From Rhodocyclales bacterium (GTDB lineage Bacteria; Pseudomonadota; Gammaproteobacteria; Burkholderiales; Rhodocyclaceae): DNA of 64,000 nucleotides. The notes beneath the pieces were generated by a model. The model had not been told where the DNA came from and ran no database searches. It saw only the letters and a list, made by a program, of their open reading frames with translations. The DNA lies in contig PQAF01000013.1 in assembly GCA_003105015.1 (NCBI GenBank), forward strand, positions 59,966 to 123,965, given 5' to 3'. The first letter of the stretch is position 1. Every line of letters starts with the position of its first letter. A program made the position numbers and the translations under genes. This document shows, one piece after another, positions 39,456-47,941 of the stretch.

Positions 39456-40232
39456 ATGACCCTCCACCGGCGCAGCTACGGCCCGCCGCCGGGCATGGCC
39501 GCGCCGCAGGCGACGGTGCCCGTCGGCACGGTGGTCTACGCCATCGGCGACGTGCACGGCCGCAGCGACCTGCTGGCGCGGATGCACGAGGGCATCGAAC
39601 ACGATGCCCGCCGGCGCCCGGCCGCCCGCCGCGTGCTGGTCTACCTCGGCGACTACTTCAGCCGCGGCACCGATTCGCGCGCCGTCGTCGAGCGCGTGCT
39701 CGCCTGGCGCCCGCCCGGCTGGGAGGTCGTCACCCTGAAGGGCAACCACGAAGACCTCATCCTGCGCTTCCTCGAGGGCGATCTGCGCACCGGCCTGCAC
39801 TGGCTGGACTACGGCGGCGTCGAGGCGCTCGCCCACTACGGCATGCCCATGGCCGACCCGGCGGCGCGCGACGAGGCGACCGCCATCGAACTGTTGCACC
39901 GCCTGCTCGAGGCGCTGCCGGCCGCTCACCTCCAATTCCTGCGCAGCCTGCCGGCGAGCCACCGCGAGGGCGGCTACTTCTTCGCCCACGGCGGCGTGCT
40001 GCCCGGCGTGCCGCTCGAAGCGCAGCGCGCGCGCGACCTCGTCTGGATCCGCAAGCGCTTCCTCCTGTCGGACGCCGACCACGGCGCCGTCGTGGTGCAC
40101 GGCCACTGCATCTCGCCCGAGCCGGAAGTGCGCCCCAACCGCATCGGCATCGACACCGGCGCCTACGAGAGCGGCATCCTCACCTGCCTCGTCCTCGACG
40201 GCGCGGAGCGCAGCTTCCTGCAGACCACCTGA
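39456..40232 (+). CDS. PPP-family serine/threonine protein phosphatase-like phosphoesterase
   Basis: 258 residues from ATG 39456. Metallophosphoesterase motifs are in order: YAIGDVHGRSDLL, VYLGDYFSRGTDS, LKGNHEDLIL, FAHGG and VVHGHCISP. The arrangement is that of bacterial PPP phosphatases. Target unknown. An ATG 24 codons upstream lies in a dispersed repeat and encodes [16 protein letters not shown], a tail resembling the insertion in the ABC ATPase, so I take the downstream ATG. Confidence 0.86.
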   Translation: MTLHRRSYGPPPGMAAPQATVPVGTVVYAIGDVHGRSDLLARMHEGIEHDARRRPAARRVLVYLGDYFSRGTDSRAVVERVLAWRPPGWEVVTLKGNHEDLILRFLEGDLRTGLHWLDYGGVEALAHYGMPMADPAARDEATAIELLHRLLEALPAAHLQFLRSLPASHREGGYFFAHGGVLPGVPLEAQRARDLVWIRKRFLLSDADHGAVVVHGHCISPEPEVRPNRIGIDTGAYESGILTCLVLDGAERSFLQTT

Positions 40233-40241
40233 CACCCCATT

Positions 40242-40275
40242 CCCCCCTTTGCAAAAGGGGGGTCAGGGGGGATTT
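40242..40275 (+). repeat. Hairpin repeat, family B, solo copy 1
   Basis: Six C, TTTGCAAAA, six G, TCA, six G, ATTT. It has the same design as the inverted ends of the DUF559 gene at 55070-55519. It lies between the phosphatase and the BtuF-like gene with no nuclease gene beside it. Confidence 0.85.
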
Positions 40276-40296
40276 CAGCAGGCGCTAAAATCTCCC

Positions 40297-41100
40297 ATGC
40301 CCGCAACGAACGAACTCCGCGACGCCCTCGGCACCCTGCACGCGCCGGCCGCCGGCGAGCCGCGCATCGTCAGCCTCGTCCCCAGCCTCACCGAACTGCT
40401 CTGCGACCTCGGCCTCGCCGACAAGCTCGTCGGCCGCAGCGGCTTCTGCATCCACCCGCGCGACATCGTCAAGGCCATCCCCAAGATGGGCGGCACCAAG
40501 GACGCCGACATCGAAAAGATCCGTGCCGCCGCGCCGACCCACCTCGTCGTCAATGTCGACGAGAACCGCCGCGAGCAGGTCGACGCACTCGCCCGCTTCG
40601 TGCCGCACGTCGTCGTCACCCATCCGAATACGCCGGAAGACAACCTCGAGCTCTTCCGGCTCTTCGGCGGCATCTTCCGGCGCGAGGCGCAGGCCGATGC
40701 GCTCGCCGCCGATTTCCGCGCCGCGCGCGAGGTCCTGCGCCGCGCGGCCGAACGCCTGCCGCGCGAGCGCGTGCTCTACCTGATCTGGAAGGACCCCTGG
40801 ATGACCGTCTCGCGCGAGACCTACATCTCCGCCATGCTCGCCGCGGCCGGCTGGGACACCCTGCCCGGGCAAAGCGAAGCGCGCTACCCCGAAATCGACG
40901 CCGTGTCGCAGGGACTGACTTTGATCGATCGCGTCCTGCTGTCCACGGAGCCCTACCGCTTCACCGAACGGCACCTCGCCGAAGCCGCCGCCCGCTTCGG
41001 CGCGCCGGCCCGGCTCATCGACGGCGAGATGGTGTCGTGGTACGGCAGCCGCGCGGCGGCGGGCTTGCGCTATCTGGCGGGCCTGCGGCAGACTGGCTGA
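40297..41100 (+). CDS. BtuF-like helical-backbone metal receptor domain protein
   Basis: 267 residues from ATG 40297. It matches periplasmic cobalamin/iron-siderophore binding proteins: RIVSLVPSLTELLCDLGLADKLVGRS near the N-terminus, then KMGGTKDADIEKIRAAAPTHLVVN and TVSRETYISAMLAAAGWDTLP. No signal peptide is visible, so it is probably cytoplasmic or misses an export signal. Function is therefore uncertain; some such proteins bind corrinoids. It is 22 bases from the nitroreductase gene. Confidence 0.78.
   Translation: MPATNELRDALGTLHAPAAGEPRIVSLVPSLTELLCDLGLADKLVGRSGFCIHPRDIVKAIPKMGGTKDADIEKIRAAAPTHLVVNVDENRREQVDALARFVPHVVVTHPNTPEDNLELFRLFGGIFRREAQADALAADFRAAREVLRRAAERLPRERVLYLIWKDPWMTVSRETYISAMLAAAGWDTLPGQSEARYPEIDAVSQGLTLIDRVLLSTEPYRFTERHLAEAAARFGAPARLIDGEMVSWYGSRAAAGLRYLAGLRQTG
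40899..40923 (-). repeat. Recurring 25-base motif, site 8
   Basis: CAAAGTCAGT, nine bases, ACGGCG; inside the BtuF-like gene, on the non-coding strand. Confidence 0.78.
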
Positions 41101-41122
41101 GGAGGTCTTTCCGGAGGACGGC

Positions 41123-41770
41123 ATGAACACCCTGACCAAACTCGCCCTCGGCATGATGGGCCGGCTGCGGCCGAAGCCGGCCGTCGGTGACGCTGCAACC
41201 TCGATCGCGTTGCCGTCGCCCGCAAAGCACGGCGGCCTGCCGCTGATGGAAGCGCTGGCGAAGCGCCATTCCTCGCGCGAGTTCGCGCCCGACGCGCTGC
41301 CGGCGCGGCTGCTCTCCGACCTGCTCTGGGCGGCCTACGGCGTGAACCGCGAGGGCGGCGGGCGAACGGCGCCTTCGGCGCTGAACTGCCAGGAAGTGGA
41401 CGTCTTCGTCGCGCTGCCGGCGGGCGCCTACCGCTACGATGCCGCGGCGCACGCCCTGCACCTGGTGGCGGGCAGCGACCTGCGCAGCGTCACGGGCTAC
41501 CAGGATTTCGTCGACGAGGCGGCCCTCGACCTGGTCTTCGTCGCCGACCATGCGCGCATGGGCATGGTGCCGGTGGCGCAGCGCGAGTCGTATGCCTCGG
41601 CGGCGGCCGGCGCGATCGCGCAGAACGTCTATCTCTTCTGCGCCGGCAACGATCTGGCCGCGGTGATCCGCGCCTGGATCGACCGCGCGGCGATCGCCGA
41701 CGCGCTCGGCCTGACCCACGACCAGCAGGTGCTGCTGGCGCAGACCGTCGGCTATCCGAAACGGAAATGA
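41123..41770 (+). CDS. Nitroreductase-family FMN enzyme (SagB/ThcOx-like)
   Basis: 215 residues. Nitroreductase pattern: LMEALAKRHSSREFAPDALP with the FMN-contacting Arg-Ser, then LLWAAYGVNREGGGRTAPSALNCQEVDVFV and a C-terminal LTHDQQVLLAQTVGYPKRK. It likely binds FMN and reduces or oxidises a small organic substrate. Its stop overlaps the DUF3237 gene by four bases, so the two are coupled. Confidence 0.84.
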   Translation: MNTLTKLALGMMGRLRPKPAVGDAATSIALPSPAKHGGLPLMEALAKRHSSREFAPDALPARLLSDLLWAAYGVNREGGGRTAPSALNCQEVDVFVALPAGAYRYDAAAHALHLVAGSDLRSVTGYQDFVDEAALDLVFVADHARMGMVPVAQRESYASAAAGAIAQNVYLFCAGNDLAAVIRAWIDRAAIADALGLTHDQQVLLAQTVGYPKRK

Positions 41771-42222
41771 AAATGCCGGAACTGGAATTGCTGATGCAGC
41801 TTGCCGTCGATGTCGGCGAGGTCGTGACGATGGGGGAGGGGCCGCTCGGCGAGCGGCGGGTGGTCGGCATCCTGGGCGGCACGTTCGAGGGCCCCGCCCT
41901 GGGCGGCGAGATCCTTCCGGGCGCGGATTGGCAGCTTGCGCGAAGCGACGGCGTGCTGGAGATCGATGCGCGCTACGCGCTGCGCGAGCGGACGGGCGGC
42001 ATTGTCCAGGTGCTGAGCCAGGGTTATCGCCACGGGCCGGCCGAAGTGCTGGCGGCGCTGGGCCGGGGCGAGGCGGTGGACCCGGCCAGCTATTTCTTCC
42101 GCACCGTCATGCGCTTCGAGACGGGCGCCCCGCACCTGGCCTGGCTGAACCGGACGATTGCCGTGGCCACCGGCGAGCGGCGCGCGCGACAGGTGCTGCT
42201 CAAGGCCTTCGCACTGATTTGA
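41767..42222 (+). CDS. DUF3237 family protein
   Basis: 151 residues. It has the DUF3237 pattern of a beta-barrel: RRVVGILGGTFEGPALGGEILPGADWQLARSDG, then LEIDARYALRERTGGIVQVLSQGYR and ASYFFRTVMRFETGAPHLAWLNR. Proteins of this group are small and uncharacterised, often beside aromatic or steroid catabolic genes. It overlaps the nitroreductase-like gene by four bases. Confidence 0.8.
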   Translation: MKMPELELLMQLAVDVGEVVTMGEGPLGERRVVGILGGTFEGPALGGEILPGADWQLARSDGVLEIDARYALRERTGGIVQVLSQGYRHGPAEVLAALGRGEAVDPASYFFRTVMRFETGAPHLAWLNRTIAVATGERRARQVLLKAFALI

Positions 42223-42228
42223 CGGGAT

Positions 42229-42253
42229 AAAAGTCAGTCCGTGCGGCACGGCG
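42229..42253 (+). repeat. Recurring 25-base motif, site 9
   Basis: AAAAGTCAGT, nine bases, ACGGCG; both boxes exact, in the gap after the DUF3237 gene. Confidence 0.82.
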
Positions 42254-42345
42254 GCCATTGGGATGCGCCGTCGCGGGGCCGGATGTTAAAATTGTATTTG
42301 TACCCATCCACGGGTCGCACGCCATTCGGCGAGGGCGGCTGCACA

Positions 42346-43653
42346 ATGGACATAGCGTTACTCCTGTTTCTCATCCTGTTGAACGGCTTTTTCTCCATGT
42401 CGGAAATGGCCGTGGTTTCCTCCCGCAAGGCGCGACTGCAGCGCCTGACCGATGACGGCAGTCCCGGTGCGCAGACGGCCCTGACGCTGCACAGCGAGCC
42501 TTCCAACTTTCTGTCCGCCATCCAGGTCGGCATCACCTCGGTCGGCATCCTGAGCGGCGCCATCGGCGAGACGGTGCTGGCCGATCCGCTGGCGGCGCAG
42601 CTGGCCGCGATCCCCCTGATCGAGCCCTACGCCCGCGGCATCGCGCTGACCATCGTGGTGGTGGGCCTGACGTATTTTTCCGTGGTGATCGGCGAACTGG
42701 TGCCGAAGCGCCTGGCGCTGCTGGCGCCGGAGGGCATCGCCTCGCTGATCGCCCGTCCGATGATGTGGTTCGCGGAGTCGGTGCGGCCGCTGGTGTGGCT
42801 GTTCACGGCGTCGTCCGGCCTGCTGCTGCGCCTGGCCGGGGCCCGCCGCAAGGACGAGCCGCCGGTGACGGACGAGGAGATCAACGTGCTGATGGAGCAG
42901 GGCGCCGAGGCCGGCGTGTTCCATGAAAGCGAGCAGGCCATCGTCTCCAACGTGCTGCGCCTGGACGAGCAGCGCATCGCGGCGATCATGACGCATCGCA
43001 ACGACATCTACCAGATCGACCTCGCCGGGCCTGAGGAAGAAGTCCGGCGCCGCATCGCCGAGAGCCCGTATACGCGCATCGTCGTCTGCCGCGACGGGCT
43101 GGAGCACATCGTCGGCCTGCTGCGCACCTCCGACCTGCTCCAGGCGGCGCTGGCCGGCGAGGCGCTGAACGTCGAGGCGCATCTGCGCCCGCCGCTCTAC
43201 GTGCCGGAAGGGGTGAGCACGACGCGGCTGCTGGAGAACTTCCGCAAGGCGCGCGCCCAGTGCGCGCTGATCGTGGACGAGTACGGCGAACTGGAAGGCC
43301 TGGTGACGCTGACCGACGTGCTGACCTCGATCGTCGGCGACCTGCCCTCTTCCGACGTCGCCGAGGAGCAGGAGGCGGTGATGCGCGAGGACGGCTCCTG
43401 GCTGATGGACGGCAGCCTGCCGGTCGAGCGCTGCAAGTCGGTGCTGGAGATCGAGGAGGATCTGCCGGGCGAAGAGGAGTTCAACACGCTGGGCGGCTTC
43501 GTCATGCACGTGCTGGGCCGCGTTCCCGTCGTCGCCGATCATTTCGAATGGAACGGCTGGCGCTTCGAAGTGGTCGACATGGACCGCAAGCGCGTCGACA
43601 AGGTGCTGGTGGCCCGCGCCGCGCCGGCAGAGGCGGCGGAACCGGATGCCTGA
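42346..43653 (+). CDS. CNNM/CorC-family transporter-like protein (hemolysin-related)
   Basis: 435 residues from ATG 42346. Residues 1-190 form the CNNM membrane domain (LLLFLILLNGFFSMSEMAVVSSRKARL), followed by two CBS domains (about 205-325; IMTHRNDIYQIDL and CALIVDEYGELEGLVTLTD) and a C-terminal CorC_HlyC domain (EEFNTLGGFVMHVLGRVP). Members move magnesium or sodium. The stop overlaps the leader of the lipoprotein gene. Confidence 0.9.
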   Translation: MDIALLLFLILLNGFFSMSEMAVVSSRKARLQRLTDDGSPGAQTALTLHSEPSNFLSAIQVGITSVGILSGAIGETVLADPLAAQLAAIPLIEPYARGIALTIVVVGLTYFSVVIGELVPKRLALLAPEGIASLIARPMMWFAESVRPLVWLFTASSGLLLRLAGARRKDEPPVTDEEINVLMEQGAEAGVFHESEQAIVSNVLRLDEQRIAAIMTHRNDIYQIDLAGPEEEVRRRIAESPYTRIVVCRDGLEHIVGLLRTSDLLQAALAGEALNVEAHLRPPLYVPEGVSTTRLLENFRKARAQCALIVDEYGELEGLVTLTDVLTSIVGDLPSSDVAEEQEAVMREDGSWLMDGSLPVERCKSVLEIEEDLPGEEEFNTLGGFVMHVLGRVPVVADHFEWNGWRFEVVDMDRKRVDKVLVARAAPAEAAEPDA

Positions 43654-43669
43654 GAAAGGAAATTGCCGG

Positions 43670-44200
43670 ATGAGATTCTCTTCACTGCTGTCGCTGGCCT
43701 GCCTTCTGGCAACGTCGGGATGCCTGACGACGTCGCCGGCCGGCCTGGGCAGCCAGGCCCCGGCCGCCGAGCCGGCCGCCGCGCGCTCGCGCCCGGCCGA
43801 TGCCGCGGCAACGGCCCCGCAGCCGGCGCCCGCCGCACAAGACCGCGCGCCGGCTGCGGCCGCGCCCGCGGGTCCCCAGCCGGATGCCGTCATCAAGCTG
43901 AACCCCGGCAGCGACCGCCTCACCCGCGAGATGGAAGCGCGCCTGGCGGCGATCGCGGCCAGGGCGCGCGAGGACGCGCGCGTCATGCTGCGCCTGGAAA
44001 GCTACGTTCCCGACGGCGGCAGTCCTTCGCTGAACCTGCTCCGGGCCGAGCAGTCGCTGCAGCTGATCAAGAAGCGCCTGGTGGACCTGGAGGTCTCCCC
44101 GCGGCGGATAGTCCTGGCGCCATTCGGCGAGGAGTACGCCACGGCGCGCGACGAGCGCCGCCACTGGGTGGAGATCTACCTGATCAAGCCGCGACTCTAG
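43670..44200 (+). CDS. Lipoprotein with OmpA-like C-terminal domain
   Basis: 176 residues from ATG 43670, with AAAGGA at 43655-43660. The signal peptide ends in a lipobox (LLATSGC), so Cys18 is the lipidated residue. A long alanine/proline-rich linker runs to about residue 75. The C-terminal part (LRLESYVPDGGSPSLNLLRAEQSLQLIKKRLVD, in pieces, and RRIVLAPFGEE) resembles the OmpA/peptidoglycan-binding fold. Its TAG stop is the start of a large palindrome. Confidence 0.75.
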   Translation: MRFSSLLSLACLLATSGCLTTSPAGLGSQAPAAEPAAARSRPADAAATAPQPAPAAQDRAPAAAAPAGPQPDAVIKLNPGSDRLTREMEARLAAIAARAREDARVMLRLESYVPDGGSPSLNLLRAEQSLQLIKKRLVDLEVSPRRIVLAPFGEEYATARDERRHWVEIYLIKPRL

Positions 44201-44251
44201 GGCGCGTTCTCAATTGTTCCGTCCGACGGAATAATTGAGAACGCGCCCTAG
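44197..44251. repeat. Large near-perfect palindrome (family F)
   Basis: Two 27-base arms, beginning CTAGGGCGCGTTCTCAATT and ending AATTGAGAACGCGCCCTAG, pair at 26 of 27 positions around a single central base. It starts at the lipoprotein stop codon. No T-run follows, so it is not a normal intrinsic terminator. It could be a miniature mobile element or a processing hairpin. Confidence 0.85.
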
Positions 44252-44456
44252 CCAGTCCCGGATTATTTTCAGATTTCGTTTGCTATTGGCCGCAATACAG
44301 TGCATAGTGCGCGCCAGCGATCTTCAAGTAGCGCTGTTGTTGTCTGGTTCAGTACCCGCGGTTCCCGCGGTATTTCTCCCTTCACCACCCTGCCGTCTTG
44401 ACCTTCGCCCTCCCCGGGGGCAACCCCTATTTTTGTTTTTATAGGAAATTCAAGCT

Positions 44457-44663
44457 ATGGCAACAGGCACCGTGAAGTGGTTCAACGATTCGAAGGGCTT
44501 CGGCTTCATCACCCCGGAAGCGGGCGGCGAGGATCTCTTCGCCCATTTCTCCGCGATCCAGGGCAACGGGTTCAAGACCCTCAAGGAAGGCCAGAAGGTC
44601 AGCTTCGACATCACCACCGGCCCGAAAGGCCAGCAGGCGTCGAACATCCGCGCGGCTGACTGA
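44457..44663 (+). CDS. Cold-shock protein CspA family
   Basis: 68 residues. RNP1 is KGFGFITPE and RNP2 is DLFAHFSAI, within a single cold-shock domain ([17 protein letters not shown]). It binds single-stranded RNA and DNA and loosens RNA structure in the cold. A ribosome binding site AGGAAA is at 44443-44448, and the preceding 200 bases have no gene and could be the structured leader usual for such genes. A terminator follows. Confidence 0.95.
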   Translation: MATGTVKWFNDSKGFGFITPEAGGEDLFAHFSAIQGNGFKTLKEGQKVSFDITTGPKGQQASNIRAAD

Positions 44664-44719
44664 GCAGGCTGGCGGCAAAGCGGCATGGCGCCTGCGCCCT
44701 GCCGCCACCCCGCCGGAAG

Positions 44720-44745
44720 AGCCCGGCACATGCCGGGCTTTTTTT
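44720..44745 (+). terminator. Intrinsic terminator after the cold-shock gene
   Basis: Stem AGCCCGGCA (44720-44728) pairs with TGCCGGGCT (44731-44739) around a two-base loop, followed by a run of seven T. It separates the cold-shock gene from infA. Confidence 0.88.
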
Positions 44746-44769
44746 CGGACTTACCGTGGAGATCGGCGC

Positions 44770-45027
44770 ATGGCCAAGGAAGAACTCATCGAAATGAACG
44801 GGGTAGTGATGGAAGTGCTGCCCGACTCGCGTTTTCGCGTCACGCTCGACAATGGCCACGACCTCGTGGCGTATACCGCGGGCAAGATGCGCAAGCACCA
44901 CATCCGCATCATCGCCGGCGACAAGGTGTCGCTGGAAATCTCGCCCTACGACCTGAGCAAGGGCCGCATCTGCTTCCGCCACATCGAGGGCCGCGCCCCG
45001 ATCGCGCCGGCACGGCGCCGGTACTGA
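44770..45027 (+). CDS. infA: Translation initiation factor IF-1 (second, InfA2-type)
   Basis: 85 residues, an S1-like OB fold: [20 protein letters not shown], then [22 protein letters not shown] and [18 protein letters not shown]. The C-terminus is longer and more basic than the usual 72-residue IF-1, and location beside a cold-shock gene is typical of the extra infA of betaproteobacteria. It blocks the A site during initiation. It converges with the rlmN-like gene with one base between. Confidence 0.93.
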   Translation: MAKEELIEMNGVVMEVLPDSRFRVTLDNGHDLVAYTAGKMRKHHIRIIAGDKVSLEISPYDLSKGRICFRHIEGRAPIAPARRRY

Positions 45028-45028
45028 G

Positions 45029-46048
45029 CTAGCCGGCGGCAGGGCGCGGCTGCCGTGCAAGCGTGCGCGCGCGCAGCTGGCCGCAGCCGCCGTCGACGTC
45101 CTGCCCGGCGGATTGGCGCAGCTTGGTGAGGATGCCGCGCTTGTACAGCGCCAGCGACATCGCCTCGGCGCGCTCGCGCGACGGACGCCGGTAGCCGAGG
45201 CCGTCCACCGCGTTCCAGGGAATCAGGTTCATCACCGCATATTTGCCGGCGAGCAGCCGGGCGATGCCGTCCACTTCGGCGTCGCCGTCGTTCACGCCTT
45301 CCAGCAGCGTCCACTGGTACTGGATCGGGTAGCCGGTCTCGCGCGCATAGATTTCGCCGAGTTCGACCAGCTCGGCCGGCTCGATGCGCGGCGCGCGCGG
45401 CAGGAGCCGTGCCCGCAGTTCGGCATCGGTCGTGTGCAGCGACAGCGCCAGCGCCGGCTTCACCTCGCAGCGCGGCAGCCGCTCGAAGACGCGTCGGTCG
45501 CCGACGGTGGAGAAGACCAGGTTCTTGTGGCCGATGTCGCCCAGCCTGCCGAGCAGCTCGATGGCGTCGAGCACGTTGTCCAGGTTGTGGGCCGGCTCGC
45601 CCATGCCCATGAATACCACTTTTTTCACCGGACGCTTGCTGCGGGCGAGCGCCACCTGCGCGACGATCTCGGCGCTGCCGAGCTGGCGCAGCAGGCCGTC
45701 GCGGCCCGTCATGCAGAAGGTGCACCCCACGGCGCAGCCGACCTGGGTCGACACGCAGAGGCCGCCGCGCGGCAGCAGTACGCTCTCCACCGTCTGTCCG
45801 TCGGCCAGTTCGAGCAGCAGCTTGGTGCCGTCCTCGCCGGCGTGCTCGGCGCGCAGGCGCGCGAGCGCCCGCCATTCCTCCGCAAGCGCGGGCAGGGCCT
45901 TGCGCAGTTCGAGCGGAAAGAAATCCTCGGGCCGGCTGCGGCCCTCGTCGAGCGGCAGCGCCCGCGTCCAGTTGCGCAGCACGCGCTCCTCGTGGCCCGG
46001 CCTGGCGCCGTGCGCGCGCAGCCGCTGCCGGAGGTCGGCGATCTTCAT
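45029..46048 (-). CDS. RlmN-family radical SAM rRNA/tRNA methyltransferase, short paralogue
   Basis: 339 residues. The radical SAM cluster motif is CAVGCTFCMTG (CxxxCxxC), the SAM-binding segment is VVFMGMGEPAHNLDNV, and the C-terminal methyl-carrying Cys is in GGCGQLR. RlmN methylates C2 of A2503 in 23S rRNA and A37 in some tRNAs. At 339 residues it is shorter than the RlmN usually found beside ndk, so it is probably a second paralogue. Position after infA suggests a link with translation. Confidence 0.83.
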   Translation of the reverse strand: MKIADLRQRLRAHGARPGHEERVLRNWTRALPLDEGRSRPEDFFPLELRKALPALAEEWRALARLRAEHAGEDGTKLLLELADGQTVESVLLPRGGLCVSTQVGCAVGCTFCMTGRDGLLRQLGSAEIVAQVALARSKRPVKKVVFMGMGEPAHNLDNVLDAIELLGRLGDIGHKNLVFSTVGDRRVFERLPRCEVKPALALSLHTTDAELRARLLPRAPRIEPAELVELGEIYARETGYPIQYQWTLLEGVNDGDAEVDGIARLLAGKYAVMNLIPWNAVDGLGYRRPSRERAEAMSLALYKRGILTKLRQSAGQDVDGGCGQLRARTLARQPRPAAG

Positions 46049-46073
46049 GCGTGCGCGCGCCCGGCCGCGGCGG

Positions 46074-47924
46074 TCACGCCTTCTTCTGCAGGTCGAGGCG
46101 GAACTTCACGAAAGATCCCGGCGCATCCTCGAGCGGCTTCAGCTTGCCCTTGGCCGGGTCGCGCGCCGGCACCCAGACGTTGCCACCCCCGTCGCCGCGA
46201 TTGTCGCCATTAAGGCCGGCGATCCATTTCTGCCAGTCGGTCCACCACGAGCCGGGATGCTGCGTCGCGCCCTCGAACCAGTCCTCCGGCGTGGCCGGCA
46301 TCGCCTTCGCCTCGTTGGTCCAGAAGTGGTACTTGTTGGCCGCCGGCGGATTGACGATGCCGGCGATGTGGCCGGAGCCGCCGAGCACGAAGCGCACCGG
46401 GCCGCCGAGCCGCGTGGCGCCGAGGTAGGTGCTCTTCCACGGCGCGATGTGGTCCTCGATGGTGGAGATGAAGTAGGCCGGGATCTTCGCCTTCGAGATG
46501 TCGATCGGCACGCCGTCCAGTTCGATGCCGCCCGGCTCCTTCAGCAGGTTCTTCATGTACATGTTGCGCAGGTAGAAGCTGTGCATCCTGTACGGCATGC
46601 GCGTGGCGTCGGAGTTCCAGTAGAGCAGGTCGAAGGGGAAGGGCTCCTTGCCCATCAGGTAGTTGTTCACCACGAAGGACCAGATCAGGTCGTTCGAGCG
46701 CAGCATGTTGAAGGTGGTGGCCATCTCCGAGCCTTCGAGGTAGCCGCGCTCCTGCATCTTCTTCTCGAGGCTGGCCACCTGCTGCTCGTCGATGAAGACG
46801 CCCAGCTCGCCGGGGATGGAGAAGTCGAGCAGCGAGACGAAGAAGGTCGCCGAGACGATGCGCTTGTCCTTCTTGACGGCGTTGTAGCCCAGCGTCGCGC
46901 CGAGCAGCGTGCCGCCGAGGCAGTAGCCGATCAGGTTCACCTCGTTCTCGCCGGTCTGCCGGCAGACGGCGTCGAGGGCGGCGAGCGAGCCTTCCGTCAT
47001 GTAGTCGTCGAAGCCCTTCTCGGCGAGGCGCGCGTCGGGGTTGACCCAGGAGATGACGAAGACGGTGTGGCCCTGGTCGGTGGCGTACTTGATGAAGGAG
47101 TTCGACTGGCGCAGGTCGAGGATGTAGAACTTGTTGATCCAGGGCGGGATGATCAGCAGCGGCCGGCGGAACTGCTTCTCCGTCGTCGGGTTGAACTGCA
47201 GCAGCTGGATCAGCTCGTTCTGGAACACCACCTTGCCCGGCGTGACGGCGACGTTGCGGCCCAGCTCGAAGGCGGTCGGGTCGGTCATCTTGACGCGCAG
47301 CTGGCCGTCGCCCTCCTCGATGTCGCGCAGCAGGTTGTTGAAGCCCTTGAGCAGGTTCTGGCCGTGGCTCTTCACCGTCTCGCGGAAGACTTCCGGGTTG
47401 GTCAGGGCGAAGTTGGAGGGCGACAGCGCGTCGATGTACTGGCGCGTGAAGAAGTTCACCTTCTTCTCCGTCTCGACGGGCAGGCCCTCGACGCTGGTCA
47501 CCACGTCATAGACGTGGCGCGCGGTGATGAGGTAGGACTGCTTGATGAAGTCGAAGAGGAAGTGCTCTTCCCATTCCTCGTCCTTGAAGCGGCTGTCGCC
47601 CTTGCGCGGTTCGGCCACCGGCTTCGATTCGAGGCCGGCGAAGCGCAGCATCGAGTGCTGCCACAGCGAGAAGTAATCCCACACCAGGTTCATCTGCGCC
47701 TGCGCCAGCTTGTAGGGGTTGGCGAGCAGCTTGGCCATCATGTCCATGAAGGCCTGTGCGATGCCCAGTTCGTCCGTCGGCGCCGAGATGCCGTGCTTCA
47801 TTTGCCGCTGCATGTGCTCGGTGATGAGCTTGGAGGCGCGCTGGGCGACCTCGGCATAGGTCCTGGCGACTTCCTTCGGGTCGGGCAGGGCGGGCTTGTG
47901 GGATTCCTGTTGCTGCGCAGACAT
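46074..47924 (-). CDS. phaC: Class I poly(3-hydroxyalkanoate) polymerase PhaC
   Basis: 616 residues from ATG 47924 (MSAQQQESHKPALPDPKEV), with AGGAGAG just upstream. The lipase-like box holds the catalytic Cys in LIGYCLGGTLL; LIIPPWINKFYILDLRQSNSF and the histidine in LGGSGHIAGIVNPP complete the triad region. A variable C-terminus (KPLEDAPGSFVKFRLD) follows. It polymerises (R)-3-hydroxyacyl-CoA into storage granules. An open frame continuing upstream through the next gene is not real. Confidence 0.96.
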   Translation of the reverse strand: MSAQQQESHKPALPDPKEVARTYAEVAQRASKLITEHMQRQMKHGISAPTDELGIAQAFMDMMAKLLANPYKLAQAQMNLVWDYFSLWQHSMLRFAGLESKPVAEPRKGDSRFKDEEWEEHFLFDFIKQSYLITARHVYDVVTSVEGLPVETEKKVNFFTRQYIDALSPSNFALTNPEVFRETVKSHGQNLLKGFNNLLRDIEEGDGQLRVKMTDPTAFELGRNVAVTPGKVVFQNELIQLLQFNPTTEKQFRRPLLIIPPWINKFYILDLRQSNSFIKYATDQGHTVFVISWVNPDARLAEKGFDDYMTEGSLAALDAVCRQTGENEVNLIGYCLGGTLLGATLGYNAVKKDKRIVSATFFVSLLDFSIPGELGVFIDEQQVASLEKKMQERGYLEGSEMATTFNMLRSNDLIWSFVVNNYLMGKEPFPFDLLYWNSDATRMPYRMHSFYLRNMYMKNLLKEPGGIELDGVPIDISKAKIPAYFISTIEDHIAPWKSTYLGATRLGGPVRFVLGGSGHIAGIVNPPAANKYHFWTNEAKAMPATPEDWFEGATQHPGSWWTDWQKWIAGLNGDNRGDGGGNVWVPARDPAKGKLKPLEDAPGSFVKFRLDLQKKA

Positions 47925-47941
47925 CGATCCTCTCCTTTTTC

